A stretch of DNA of 11,902 bases from Candidatus Saccharimonadota bacterium (GTDB lineage Bacteria; Patescibacteriota; Saccharimonadia; Saccharimonadales; UBA10212), in NCBI GenBank assembly GCA_028288985.1, contig JAQGHE010000026.1, forward strand, positions 1 through 11,902, in the 5' to 3' direction. Below, in pieces: positions 1 through 4,182 of this stretch (the first letter of the stretch is position 1; every line of letters starts with the position of its first letter). Position numbers and translations under genes: made by a program. A model generated the notes under the pieces. It was not told the DNA's origin. It ran no database searches and saw nothing but the letters and a program-made list of their open reading frames with translations.

Positions 1-44
1 CTGTGCCGAAAGGTGTGGAGGTTCAAGTCCTCTCGTCCGCACCA
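1..44 (+). tRNA. tRNA-Leu, 3' part only (cut by window edge)
   Basis: Only the variable arm, T-arm and 3' acceptor strand are in the window. The T-loop is TTCAAGT with stem GGAGG/CCTCT, followed by acceptor strand CGTCCGC, discriminator A41 and an encoded CCA (42-44). The segment before the T-arm (TGCC GAAA GGTG) folds as the long variable arm of a class II tRNA. Discriminator A and a T-arm identical to the tRNA-Leu(CAG) gene at 4183 point to leucine rather than serine. The anticodon lies outside the window, so the isoacceptor is unknown. It is followed after 16 nt by tRNA-Val, probably in one transcript. Confidence 0.85.
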
Positions 45-60
45 CGCGACAAGACATTAA

Positions 61-137
61 GGGTGATTAGCTCAGCTGGCTAGAGCATCTCGTTTACACC
101 GAGAGGGTCGGGGGTTCGAGTCCCTCAGCGCCCACCA
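61..137 (+). tRNA. tRNA-Val (anticodon UAC)
   Basis: A complete 77-nt cloverleaf with encoded CCA. The anticodon stem TCTCG/CGAGA encloses loop TTTACAC, giving anticodon TAC at 95-97, which reads valine GUN codons. The T-arm is GGGGG TTCGAGT CCCTC. The acceptor strands are GGGTGAT (61-67) and AGCGCCC (127-133); the sixth pair is an A66-G128 mismatch, unusual for a functional tRNA. The last 22 nt are copied exactly at 627-648 and shorter pieces recur at 309 and 469. U34 of this tRNA is a typical substrate of TrhO, encoded at 9642-10544. Confidence 0.95.
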
Positions 138-168
138 GTTCAAGGAGCCCCTTCGGGGGCTTTTTGAA
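138..168 (+). terminator. Rho-independent terminator after tRNA-Val
   Basis: Hairpin AGCCCC (146-151), loop TTCG, GGGGCT (156-161), followed by a run of five T (161-165). The flanks TTCAA (139-143) and TTGAA (164-168) extend the pairing. It should end the tRNA-Leu/tRNA-Val transcript, which puts the structured elements downstream beyond the main terminator unless read-through or a separate promoter exists. Confidence 0.8.
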
Positions 169-194
169 TTGGTGTTTGCTGAAGGTTCGGTTCA

Positions 195-319
195 CCGACG
201 CAAATTTTCTGAAAGAAAATTTGCAAGTCGGGGGTTCGTGAAGCGACGAAATGAGAAACAAGCACGAAGTATTTGTTTCGAGTGAGGAAGCGGATATAGT
301 GAAATGCTGTCCCTCAGCG
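195..319 (+). ncRNA. tRNA-tail element X1 (first of three after tRNA-Val)
   Basis: A structured non-coding segment of no recognised family. It opens with a strong hairpin: CCGAC (195-199) with GTCGG (227-231), and inside it GCAAATTTTCT/AGAAAATTTGC around GAA. A 12-nt exact copy of the tRNA-Val T-arm 5' side, GTCGGGGGTTCG, lies at 227-238 (original 107-118). About 70 nt later comes the T-arm 3' side plus the acceptor start, GTCCCTCAGCG, at 309-319 (original 120-130). The two halves can pair as a T-stem, so the element looks like a tRNA T-arm split by an insert. The counterpart after tRNA-Leu(UAA) is at 1437-1536 on the other strand. Transcription is not shown; it may be a DNA-level recombination site instead. 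Confidence 0.55.
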
Positions 320-332
320 TCAGGCTGCTGAA

Positions 333-479
333 GCAACTAAACTGCTTTAGTTGCGTGGGGCGAAGAACGGGCGCAGCGTTGTCTAAGTTTCTGCCAAAGG
401 CAGAAGGCGAAGACCGCGAGCCGGGCCCGCTGGAATTTATCGTCAGATAAATTACTTGTGGGTCGAAAGTCCCTCAGCG
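333..479 (+). ncRNA. tRNA-tail element X2 (second after tRNA-Val)
   Basis: A 147-nt structured segment with a clear homologue at 1284-1426 (reverse strand). Two blocks are identical between the copies: 365-384 (20 nt) and 404-430 (27 nt). Visible hairpins are GCAACTAAA/TTTAGTTGC with a CTGC loop (333-354), TTCTGCC/GGCAGAA with an AAA loop (389-405), and AATTTAT/ATAAATT with a CGTCAG loop (434-453). It ends with GGGTCGAAAG followed by GTCCCTCAGCG-type sequence (469-479), a T-arm look-alike copying the tRNA-Val 3' side. The stems show compensatory changes against the other copy, which argues for a conserved RNA or single-stranded DNA fold. No protein coding is apparent. Confidence 0.6.
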
Positions 480-483
480 AAAA

Positions 484-510
484 GAGTCGCTCGTTTGAGC
501 GGCTTTTTTC
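484..510 (+). terminator. Rho-independent terminator after element X2
   Basis: Hairpin AGTCGCTC (486-493), loop GTTT, GAGCGGCT (498-505), followed by six T (505-510). It lies directly after X2, which suggests that the X1-X2 stretch is itself transcribed on the forward strand and ended here. Confidence 0.8.
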
Positions 511-525
511 GTGATTGTTGTTCGG

Positions 526-648
526 GGACTCGAACCCGAGAGGGCGTAAATAGCCGGTGGCTGTTTACGTTTTCCTTGCTTGGCCGAGCGAGAAACTTTA
601 TTTTCGAGCGAGCATAAATGATAACTCGAGTCCCTCAGCGCCCACCAA
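526..648 (+). ncRNA. tRNA-tail element X3 (third after tRNA-Val)
   Basis: The element is closed by a stem between GGGACTCGA (526-534) and TCGAGTCCC (627-635); the 3' strand is a copy of the tRNA-Val T-arm. Inside is a hairpin CGTAAA-t-AGCC/GGCT-g-TTTACG with a GGT loop (546-570), followed by TTTTCCT. After the closing stem the copy of the tRNA continues to CCA at 648, so 627-648 equals 116-137 exactly, and similarity runs on past the tRNA end (28 of 29 positions, 116-144 versus 627-655). A homologue with covarying stems lies after tRNA-Leu(CAG) at 4322-4447. It could be an RNA or a folded recombination site. Confidence 0.6.
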
Positions 649-725
649 TTCAAGAGGCTAATCAGTAAGATCGGCTTTATTAAATTGTTATTTTGTGGTA
701 ATTGTTTGAGCAGGGGTGTTTAGAA

Positions 726-947
726 ATGACTAACCATGATTTACCGCCTATTATCGCGGTGGGAATGGGTGACGAGGAATTTCGAAAGAGGTTGGGAGAG
801 TTTGGTAAACGAATATTTCATGAAGAACAGGCTAAAGAGTGGGATGCGCTTATTGTGAGCACGTTTCCCGAGGGACCGCTTCTTAGTAGAGAGGACACCG
901 ATACCGTAAGTCCTTCGCCCGACGAAGAAACAGAACAAGATTCATAA
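726..947 (+). CDS. Small acidic hypothetical protein (73 aa)
   Basis: I do not recognise this protein. It starts with MTNHDLPPIIAVGMGDEEF, has a central amphipathic, probably helical stretch rich in Lys, Arg and Glu (about residues 19-36), and ends in a disordered acidic tail of Glu, Asp and Ser. There is no signal peptide or membrane segment, so it is probably cytoplasmic. The ATG at 726 is chosen because AGGGGTG (712-718) sits 7 nt upstream; an in-frame TTG at 702 lacks such a site. The gene is monocistronic and converges with the small membrane protein gene at 1001-1141, with which it shares a terminator. It lies just outside the tRNA-Val repeat array. Confidence 0.65.
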   Translation: MTNHDLPPIIAVGMGDEEFRKRLGEFGKRIFHEEQAKEWDALIVSTFPEGPLLSREDTDTVSPSPDEETEQDS

Positions 948-982
948 AAAAATTCCCGCTTTAATTAAAGCGGGAATTTTTA
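948..982. terminator. Bidirectional terminator between convergent small genes
   Basis: A near-perfect palindrome: AAAATTCCCGCTTT, loop AATT, AAAGCGGGAATTTTT. It has A-rich and T-rich flanks on both sides, so it can act on both strands. It starts right after the stop of the forward gene and lies 19 nt beyond the stop of the reverse gene at 1001. Confidence 0.9.
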
Positions 983-1000
983 AAATAGATTTTTATATTG

Positions 1001-1141
1001 TTAGCGTACTTTGCGACGGTCTTGCGGTGCGTCGATACTGGCCAAAGTCTTAACTGCCCAGCTAAGCAAAGCTATGCTAAGCGTTAAGCCGACAAAAAAT
1101 ATGCTGAGCGCGATAGGTGAATTCCATTCCCAAACGTTCAT
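1001..1141 (-). CDS. Single-span small membrane protein (46 aa)
   Basis: A short reverse-strand gene supported by a strong ribosome binding site, AGGAGGGG, 2 nt before the ATG at 1141 (core AGGAGG about 4 nt from the start). The protein begins MNVWEWNSPIALSIFFVGL and has one hydrophobic helix at about residues 9-33. A charged tail ending DAPQDRRKVR makes an N-out/C-in arrangement likely. No family is recognised. A promoter with TTGATA and TATTGT separated by 17 nt lies upstream (1185-1213), and the bidirectional terminator lies downstream, so it appears to be a complete stand-alone transcription unit. The combination of promoter, SD and terminator makes it more convincing than its length suggests. 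Confidence 0.75.
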   Translation of the reverse strand: MNVWEWNSPIALSIFFVGLTLSIALLSWAVKTLASIDAPQDRRKVR

Positions 1142-1184
1142 TACCCCTCCTTGCCCACCTCTTTGTTTTTTAAGTTACACCATA

Positions 1185-1213
1185 ACAATAACGCTTATTT
1201 GACTCTTTATCAA
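1185..1213 (-). promoter_or_regulatory. Promoter of the 46-aa membrane protein gene
   Basis: Read on the reverse strand: -35 box TTGATA (1213-1208), a 17-nt spacer, and -10 box TATTGT (1190-1185). The expected transcription start is near 1178, giving a leader of roughly 35 nt that contains the SD. Confidence 0.5.
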
Positions 1214-1229
1214 ATAAAAATCCAGTTAA

Positions 1230-1249
1230 CCCGGCGCTTTGGCGCCGGG
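1230..1249 (-). terminator. Terminator-like hairpin after the tRNA-Leu(UAA) array
   Basis: CCCGGCGC and GCGCCGGG form an 8-bp GC-rich stem with a four-base loop. On the reverse strand the T-tract is delayed (ATTTTTATTT about 10 nt later), so termination would be weaker than at the other sites here. It closes the X1'-X2' array in the position where the terminator at 484-510 closes X1-X2. Confidence 0.5.
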
Positions 1250-1283
1250 AACCACTACTGGCAGTATGGGTTCTTCGCCCCCC

Positions 1284-1426
1284 CAAGGAGGGACTTTCGA
1301 CCCCCAAGTAAATTTCCTGACGGAAATTTCTCGCGGGCCCGGCTCGCGGTCTTCGCCTTTCGCTTCACTCAAACTCAGACAACGCTGCGCCCGTTCTCGT
1401 CCCCGCAACTGAAGCAGTTCAGTTGC
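1284..1426 (-). ncRNA. tRNA-tail element X2' (second after tRNA-Leu(UAA))
   Basis: The reverse-strand homologue of 333-479. Identical blocks are at 1377-1396 (20 nt) and 1333-1359 (27 nt). The first hairpin is GCAACTGAA/TTCAGTTGC with the same CTGC loop, and the last is AAATTTC/GAAATTT with the same CGTCAG loop. Both stems differ in sequence from the tRNA-Val copy but keep pairing. It ends in GTCCCTCCTTG (1294-1284), which copies the 3' side of the adjacent tRNA-Leu(UAA), not of tRNA-Val. Just beyond it GGGGCGAAGAAC (1281-1270) repeats an internal piece of X2, perhaps a decayed further copy. Confidence 0.6.
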
Positions 1427-1436
1427 TTTCACTGCA

Positions 1437-1536
1437 CAAGGAGGGACAGGTCGCTTCGCTCTTGCGCAGTCGCTGTGCTCGAAGCAAGCTTCTGCGCACA
1501 GTTCCTTGGCGCCCGAACCCCTGCTACGCAGGTCGG
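1437..1536 (-). ncRNA. tRNA-tail element X1' (first after tRNA-Leu(UAA))
   Basis: It has the same architecture as 195-319 but much lower sequence identity. There is an opening hairpin CCTGC/GCAGG inside CCGA/TCGG, then GGGGTTCG like a T-arm 5' strand, a central hairpin TGTGC..GCACA holding GAAGC/GCTTC, and the closing copy GTCCCTCCTTG at 1447-1437. The closing copy matches tRNA-Leu(UAA) at 1605-1595, a distance of 158 nt. The order X1' then X2' matches the order after tRNA-Val. Confidence 0.5.
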
Positions 1537-1550
1537 TCCTTCGTCCCTCA

Positions 1551-1590
1551 CCAAAACAAAAACCGGCTTTGCAGCCGGTATTTGTTTTGG
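1551..1590 (-). terminator. Rho-independent terminator after tRNA-Leu(UAA)
   Basis: A very long hairpin: CCAAAACAAA pairs with TTTGTTTTGG around an inner ACCGGCT/AGCCGGT stem. On the reverse strand the descending arm runs into TTTTTGTTTT. It overlaps the final bases of the tRNA gene (the CCA), so folding would compete with tRNA maturation unless processed. As after tRNA-Val, the structured array lies beyond it. Confidence 0.75.
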
Positions 1591-1673
1591 TGGGCAAGGA
1601 GGGACTCGAACCCTCAATCCTTTTGGGAATTTGATTTTAAGTCAAACGCGTATACCAATTCCGCCACTCGCCC
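1588..1673 (-). tRNA. tRNA-Leu (anticodon UAA)
   Basis: A complete 86-nt class II tRNA on the reverse strand. The acceptor strands GGGCGAG and CTTGCCC pair fully with one G-U; the discriminator is A and CCA is encoded (1590-1588). The anticodon stem TTTGA/TCAAA encloses CTTAAAA, giving anticodon TAA at 1639-1637. The variable arm TTCCC-AAAA-GGATT is long, and the T-arm is GAGGG TTCGAGT CCCTC. There is no intron in the anticodon loop. It lies 41 nt downstream of the hypothetical gene 1715-2197 and probably belongs to its transcript. Confidence 0.95.
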
Positions 1674-1714
1674 AATTATGATTACAGACTATATCTTACC
1701 AAATATTGTTTTAA

Positions 1715-2197
1715 TTAAGATGTGCGCCTTATTGAGTGTAAGCTCTTTGTGGCTATTAATCCTAAACGGGGTATCTCGTAATTTTTACTTGGAGCTCCTA
1801 GAACTTCGCCCAGCATTTCGCCGTCGAGCCCAAATATACCGGGAGTTTGGCCTTCAAATAGGTAGGCTATAGCCGCGCAGCCGACATGTTGTGCTGGCAT
1901 GTCTGAACAACTAACGCCTATTTCAAAAACCGGCAAATTTTGGGGCACTAGATTACGCCCTGGTTGGTATTTTACTTTTGGCACCTCGACAATTGTCTCA
2001 GCCCCGCTGTACTCAGCTTCTAAGTATATTTGGGTAGACCTTTCGCCGCTCTGATCGTACCAGTGAAATCTAGGCCGAAATGCAAGTTTGACTGCGTTTT
2101 CTAAATCAATGTCGTGCGGTCGCTCATTGAATGGCATAGATCTAAAATCAAGAGCTGCGCGAAAGGTGATTTCGGTTGATCCCAGTTGCATCTTCAT
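1715..2197 (-). CDS. Hypothetical protein (160 aa) between two tRNA genes
   Basis: I do not recognise the family. The protein starts MKMQLGSTEITFRAALDF. It has a mixed, soluble-looking composition, aromatic residues around FRPRFHWYD, a segment with two Cys (SCSDMPAQHVGCAA) and a basic C-terminus. There is no membrane span. The reading frame extends further upstream only by running into tRNA-Cys, so I place the start at the ATG at 2197, 6 nt after the tRNA 3' end. A second ATG is at 2191. No Shine-Dalgarno sequence is present, so initiation would depend on a processed, nearly leaderless mRNA after RNase cleavage at the tRNA CCA. It is sandwiched between tRNA-Cys and tRNA-Leu(UAA) on the same strand. 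Confidence 0.65.
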   Translation of the reverse strand: MKMQLGSTEITFRAALDFRSMPFNERPHDIDLENAVKLAFRPRFHWYDQSGERSTQIYLEAEYSGAETIVEVPKVKYQPGRNLVPQNLPVFEIGVSCSDMPAQHVGCAAIAYLFEGQTPGIFGLDGEMLGEVLGAPSKNYEIPRLGLIATKSLHSIRRTS

Positions 2198-2203
2198 AAT
2201 AAT

Positions 2204-2277
2204 TGGAGGCGCGAACGGGATTCGCACCCGTGTACAGGGTTTTGCAGACCCTTGCCTAACTCCTCGGCCATCGCGCC
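2204..2277 (-). tRNA. tRNA-Cys (anticodon GCA)
   Basis: A complete 74-nt cloverleaf on the reverse strand. The acceptor GGCGCGA/TCGCGCC pairs perfectly; the discriminator is T, the cysteine identity base, and CCA is encoded. The anticodon stem AGGGT/ACCCT encloses CTGCAAA, giving GCA (2245-2243). The T-stem is ACGGG/CCCGT, but the T-loop is TGCGAAT, with G where position 55 is normally U (pseudouridine). A perfect TATAAT box lies upstream. Confidence 0.95.
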
Positions 2278-2298
2278 CTAATTTTTTGAACTTCTTAA

Positions 2299-2304
2299 AT
2301 TATA
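2299..2304 (-). promoter_or_regulatory. -10 box for the tRNA-Cys / hypothetical / tRNA-Leu(UAA) unit
   Basis: On the reverse strand TATAAT (2304-2299) matches the consensus -10 exactly. Transcription would start near 2292, 15 nt before the tRNA. No convincing -35 is visible at 16-18 nt. It lies between the stop of the oxidoreductase gene and tRNA-Cys. Confidence 0.55.
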
Positions 2305-2316
2305 CAAGAAAAGCAG

Positions 2317-3948
2317 TTAACTACGAGGGAGGTGTTCGTGGCGGTGGGCCAAATGGTAGTCAGAGCGCAGCAAGGCCCTGACTTCCTCACGGGTGGCGGT
2401 CTTAACTCCGGGATTAAGAATGCTGTGAGGATCAAAGGTCGCTTTAACCTCCCGCATCAGTTTCTGCAGCTCCTCGCCGAACATATAGACCATATACGGG
2501 GCGCGCATCCTACCCTCTCCGTTGGCGGCTGACAGGCTTCCACCCAGCTTCAGCGCAGCCGCATATAGCGAATCCGCCAGTTTAAACATTTTTTGGCGGT
2601 CGCCGGTCTGGCCGATATCGAACATCGGGTGCATCCGGACAACGCCGTCGCCGGCCTGTCCCCAAGCCGCCGGAGCCATACCCGCGGCCTGATAAATTTT
2701 AGATGCTTGAACCAGGAAGTCCACCAGGTGTTCTACGGGTACTGAAATATCCTCAGCTATGGGAACCGCTTTGGTCTGGCCGTGCGGCTCCGTCAAGATA
2801 GTAGCCACACTCTCACGGACTTTATGCAGCTTCTCATGGTCTTCAAGCTCTTCTGCCACCATACATTGTGCTCCGGCCCTGTCCACGATTTTTCCAAGGT
2901 TCTTGATGGCACTTTTCTGGTCGGAAACTTTTCTATCATCAAACTCTACAAAGAGATGGATTTCGGCTTCCGGCGCTGCTAAAACATTATCCAGCTGGTG
3001 GGGATTTATCCTACGCACCTGGTCTATGGCCGCCTTATTTATCATGTCGCAGATGCTGGGCTTTAGCTGCAGGATTTTAGGCAGCGCGTCATGCAGATCT
3101 TCCAGCCGCTCAAAACTAACCATAGCTAATCTGGTCAGTGGATTGTGGGGCACAACCTTCATGGTGGCTTCGGTGATTACGCCAAGCGTCCCCTGGGCAC
3201 CCGCGAACAGCGGTGTCAGATCAAAGCCTTTTTTAGTTTTAACAGATGCCATATTATACCCTACAGAGCTACGTGGAGCGCTGGTGATGCTTTTTAGCTG
3301 CCCGATCAGTTCGGCGTTGTCTTCTATCAGCCTATCCAGTGTGCGGTAGACATCACCTTCAAAACTGGAGAGGCCCAGCTTTCGGTTCAGCTCTCTTTTG
3401 TTAAGCGGCCTGGTTTCTATAACTTCGCCGTTAGCCAACACTACCCTCAACCTCTCGACGTAATCGCTGGTGGCGCCATATTTGACGGATTTTTCGCCTA
3501 TAGAATTGTTGGCGATGCCGCCGCCGATAGTAGCGTACTGATGTGATGCCGGGTAAGGCGGGAGGAATAGGCCATGGGTATACAGAGTCTGTTCAAGCTT
3601 GTCGTAGGTCGCACCAGGCTCAACAATGATCGTTTCCTTTTTTGGATCAAGCTCTAAGATTTTATTCATGTGGGCCGGGAAGACCAGCAATATTCCGGCT
3701 CCCAGAGCAGCGCCTGAAGTATCGCTACCGCCCCCGCGGGCGGTTAAGGGCATTGGGCGGCCGCGCTCCGCAAGTTGCCAACAGAAGCTGGCGGTCTTGC
3801 GCACATCATTCTCATTTCTGGGATAAACCACTATAGCCGGGGCTAGCCGAAGCACGCTGGCATCGTGCGCGAAATGACGCCTAACCTCAGGGCTGGCAGA
3901 GACTTCCCCTACCAAATGTTCCTGCAAATAGTGAGCAATCTTACTCAT
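2317..3948 (-). CDS. FAD-binding oxidoreductase of the GlcD / D-lactate dehydrogenase type (543 aa)
   Basis: This is a flavoprotein of the PCMH/VAO fold, related to glycolate oxidase GlcD and D-lactate dehydrogenases that oxidise 2-hydroxy acids. The FAD domain spans roughly residues 30-265: ARGGGSDTSGAALG (70-83) and IGGGIANNSIGEKSVKYG (141-158) are the FAD-binding loops, followed by AGAQGTLGVITE (249-260). The C-terminal FAD-oxidase domain ends with the typical FDPHSILNPG (505-514). The substrate-side metal motifs are changed: HxGDGNxH is QAGDGVVR (431-438), and SGEHG is SAANG (473-477). The fold is therefore certain but the substrate is not. There is no signal peptide. GAGGAAG (3961-3967) lies 12 nt before the ATG. 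The gene is monocistronic, with an extended -10 promoter upstream. Confidence 0.88.
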   Translation of the reverse strand: MSKIAHYLQEHLVGEVSASPEVRRHFAHDASVLRLAPAIVVYPRNENDVRKTASFCWQLAERGRPMPLTARGGGSDTSGAALGAGILLVFPAHMNKILELDPKKETIIVEPGATYDKLEQTLYTHGLFLPPYPASHQYATIGGGIANNSIGEKSVKYGATSDYVERLRVVLANGEVIETRPLNKRELNRKLGLSSFEGDVYRTLDRLIEDNAELIGQLKSITSAPRSSVGYNMASVKTKKGFDLTPLFAGAQGTLGVITEATMKVVPHNPLTRLAMVSFERLEDLHDALPKILQLKPSICDMINKAAIDQVRRINPHQLDNVLAAPEAEIHLFVEFDDRKVSDQKSAIKNLGKIVDRAGAQCMVAEELEDHEKLHKVRESVATILTEPHGQTKAVPIAEDISVPVEHLVDFLVQASKIYQAAGMAPAAWGQAGDGVVRMHPMFDIGQTGDRQKMFKLADSLYAAALKLGGSLSAANGEGRMRAPYMVYMFGEELQKLMREVKATFDPHSILNPGVKTATREEVRALLRSDYHLAHRHEHLPRS

Positions 3949-3993
3949 GCGAAATTTAAACTTCCTCTATACCCTGGTTGAATTAACTGTTTA

Positions 3994-4002
3994 ATCATAG
4001 CA
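3994..4002 (-). promoter_or_regulatory. Extended -10 promoter of the FAD oxidoreductase gene
   Basis: The reverse strand reads TGCTATGAT (4002-3994), an extended -10 with five of six consensus bases. No clear -35 is seen. The start would be near 3987, giving a leader of about 38 nt that contains GAGGAAG. Confidence 0.5.
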
Positions 4003-4050
4003 TTTTCTTGCCATTGAGAGGAGTAGTGACGTAAAATAACAGAGCCCAAA

Positions 4051-4079
4051 TTGTATTTTGAATTACAATTTTATAAAAT
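4051..4079 (+). promoter_or_regulatory. Candidate promoter of tRNA-Leu(CAG)
   Basis: TTGTAT (4051-4056), a 17-nt spacer and TAAAAT (4074-4079). The region is AT-rich and includes the palindrome AATTTTATAAAATT (4067-4080). Transcription would begin near 4086, leaving about 97 nt before the tRNA; this leader contains the inverted repeat at 4114-4176. Confidence 0.4.
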
Positions 4080-4113
4080 TCCGCTTCAGCAAATTTTGTA
4101 AAATTGAGAGGAG

Positions 4114-4176
4114 AAACGTAAGCTCAGGGCGAAGCCTTTGGCCAAGGTGGACAAAACGAGCCAAAGCTGTACGTTT
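4114..4176 (+). repeat. Inverted repeat in the leader of tRNA-Leu(CAG)
   Basis: AAACGTAAGCT (4114-4124) is complementary to AGCTGTACGTTT (4165-4176) with one bulged G, making an 11-bp stem. Inside, TTTGGC (4137-4142) can pair with GCCAAA (4160-4165), and CCTT/AAGG is a smaller alternative. It ends 6 nt before the tRNA. It may be a processing signal, a separate small RNA, or another relic of the tRNA-associated elements; I recognise no family. Confidence 0.4.
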
Positions 4177-4182
4177 CGACGA

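Larger units (their letters stand above)
116..655 (+). repeat. Direct repeats of the tRNA-Val 3' end bracketing the structured array
   Basis: The 22-nt sequence at 116-137 (T-loop to CCA) recurs exactly at 627-648, and the match continues past the tRNA with one mismatch up to 144 and 655. Two shorter 11-nt copies, GTCCCTCAGCG, stand at 309-319 and 469-479. Start-to-start distances are 189, 160 and 162 nt. An outer repeat pair at a tRNA 3' end is the usual footprint of attL and attR after site-specific integration, but no integrase gene lies inside. Confidence 0.75.

Noticed and set aside
526..648. Group I intron or other self-splicing intron interrupting a tRNA
   Set aside because: The upstream tRNAs are intact, the elements are only about 110-150 nt and the conserved group I core (P3/P7) is not visible.
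116..655. CRISPR-like array because of regularly spaced short repeats
   Set aside because: The repeat is a tRNA 3' end, the spacers are 140-180 nt, structured and homologous at another locus, and no cas gene is present.
1226..1597. Arg-rich 123-aa open frame across X1'-X2', reminiscent of the small basic protein encoded in the E. coli tyrT repeats
   Set aside because: It starts inside a tRNA and has no SD. The homologous tRNA-Val array has length changes that break the frame, while the hairpins are preserved. GC-rich sequence gives such open frames by chance.
1151..1681. 176-aa and 149-aa forward open frames over the tRNA-Leu(UAA) region
   Set aside because: They run antisense through tRNA-Leu(UAA) and the structured elements, with no SD or recognisable protein features.
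2759..3349. 196-aa forward open frame opposite the FAD oxidoreductase
   Set aside because: It is the antisense shadow of a clearly conserved coding frame.
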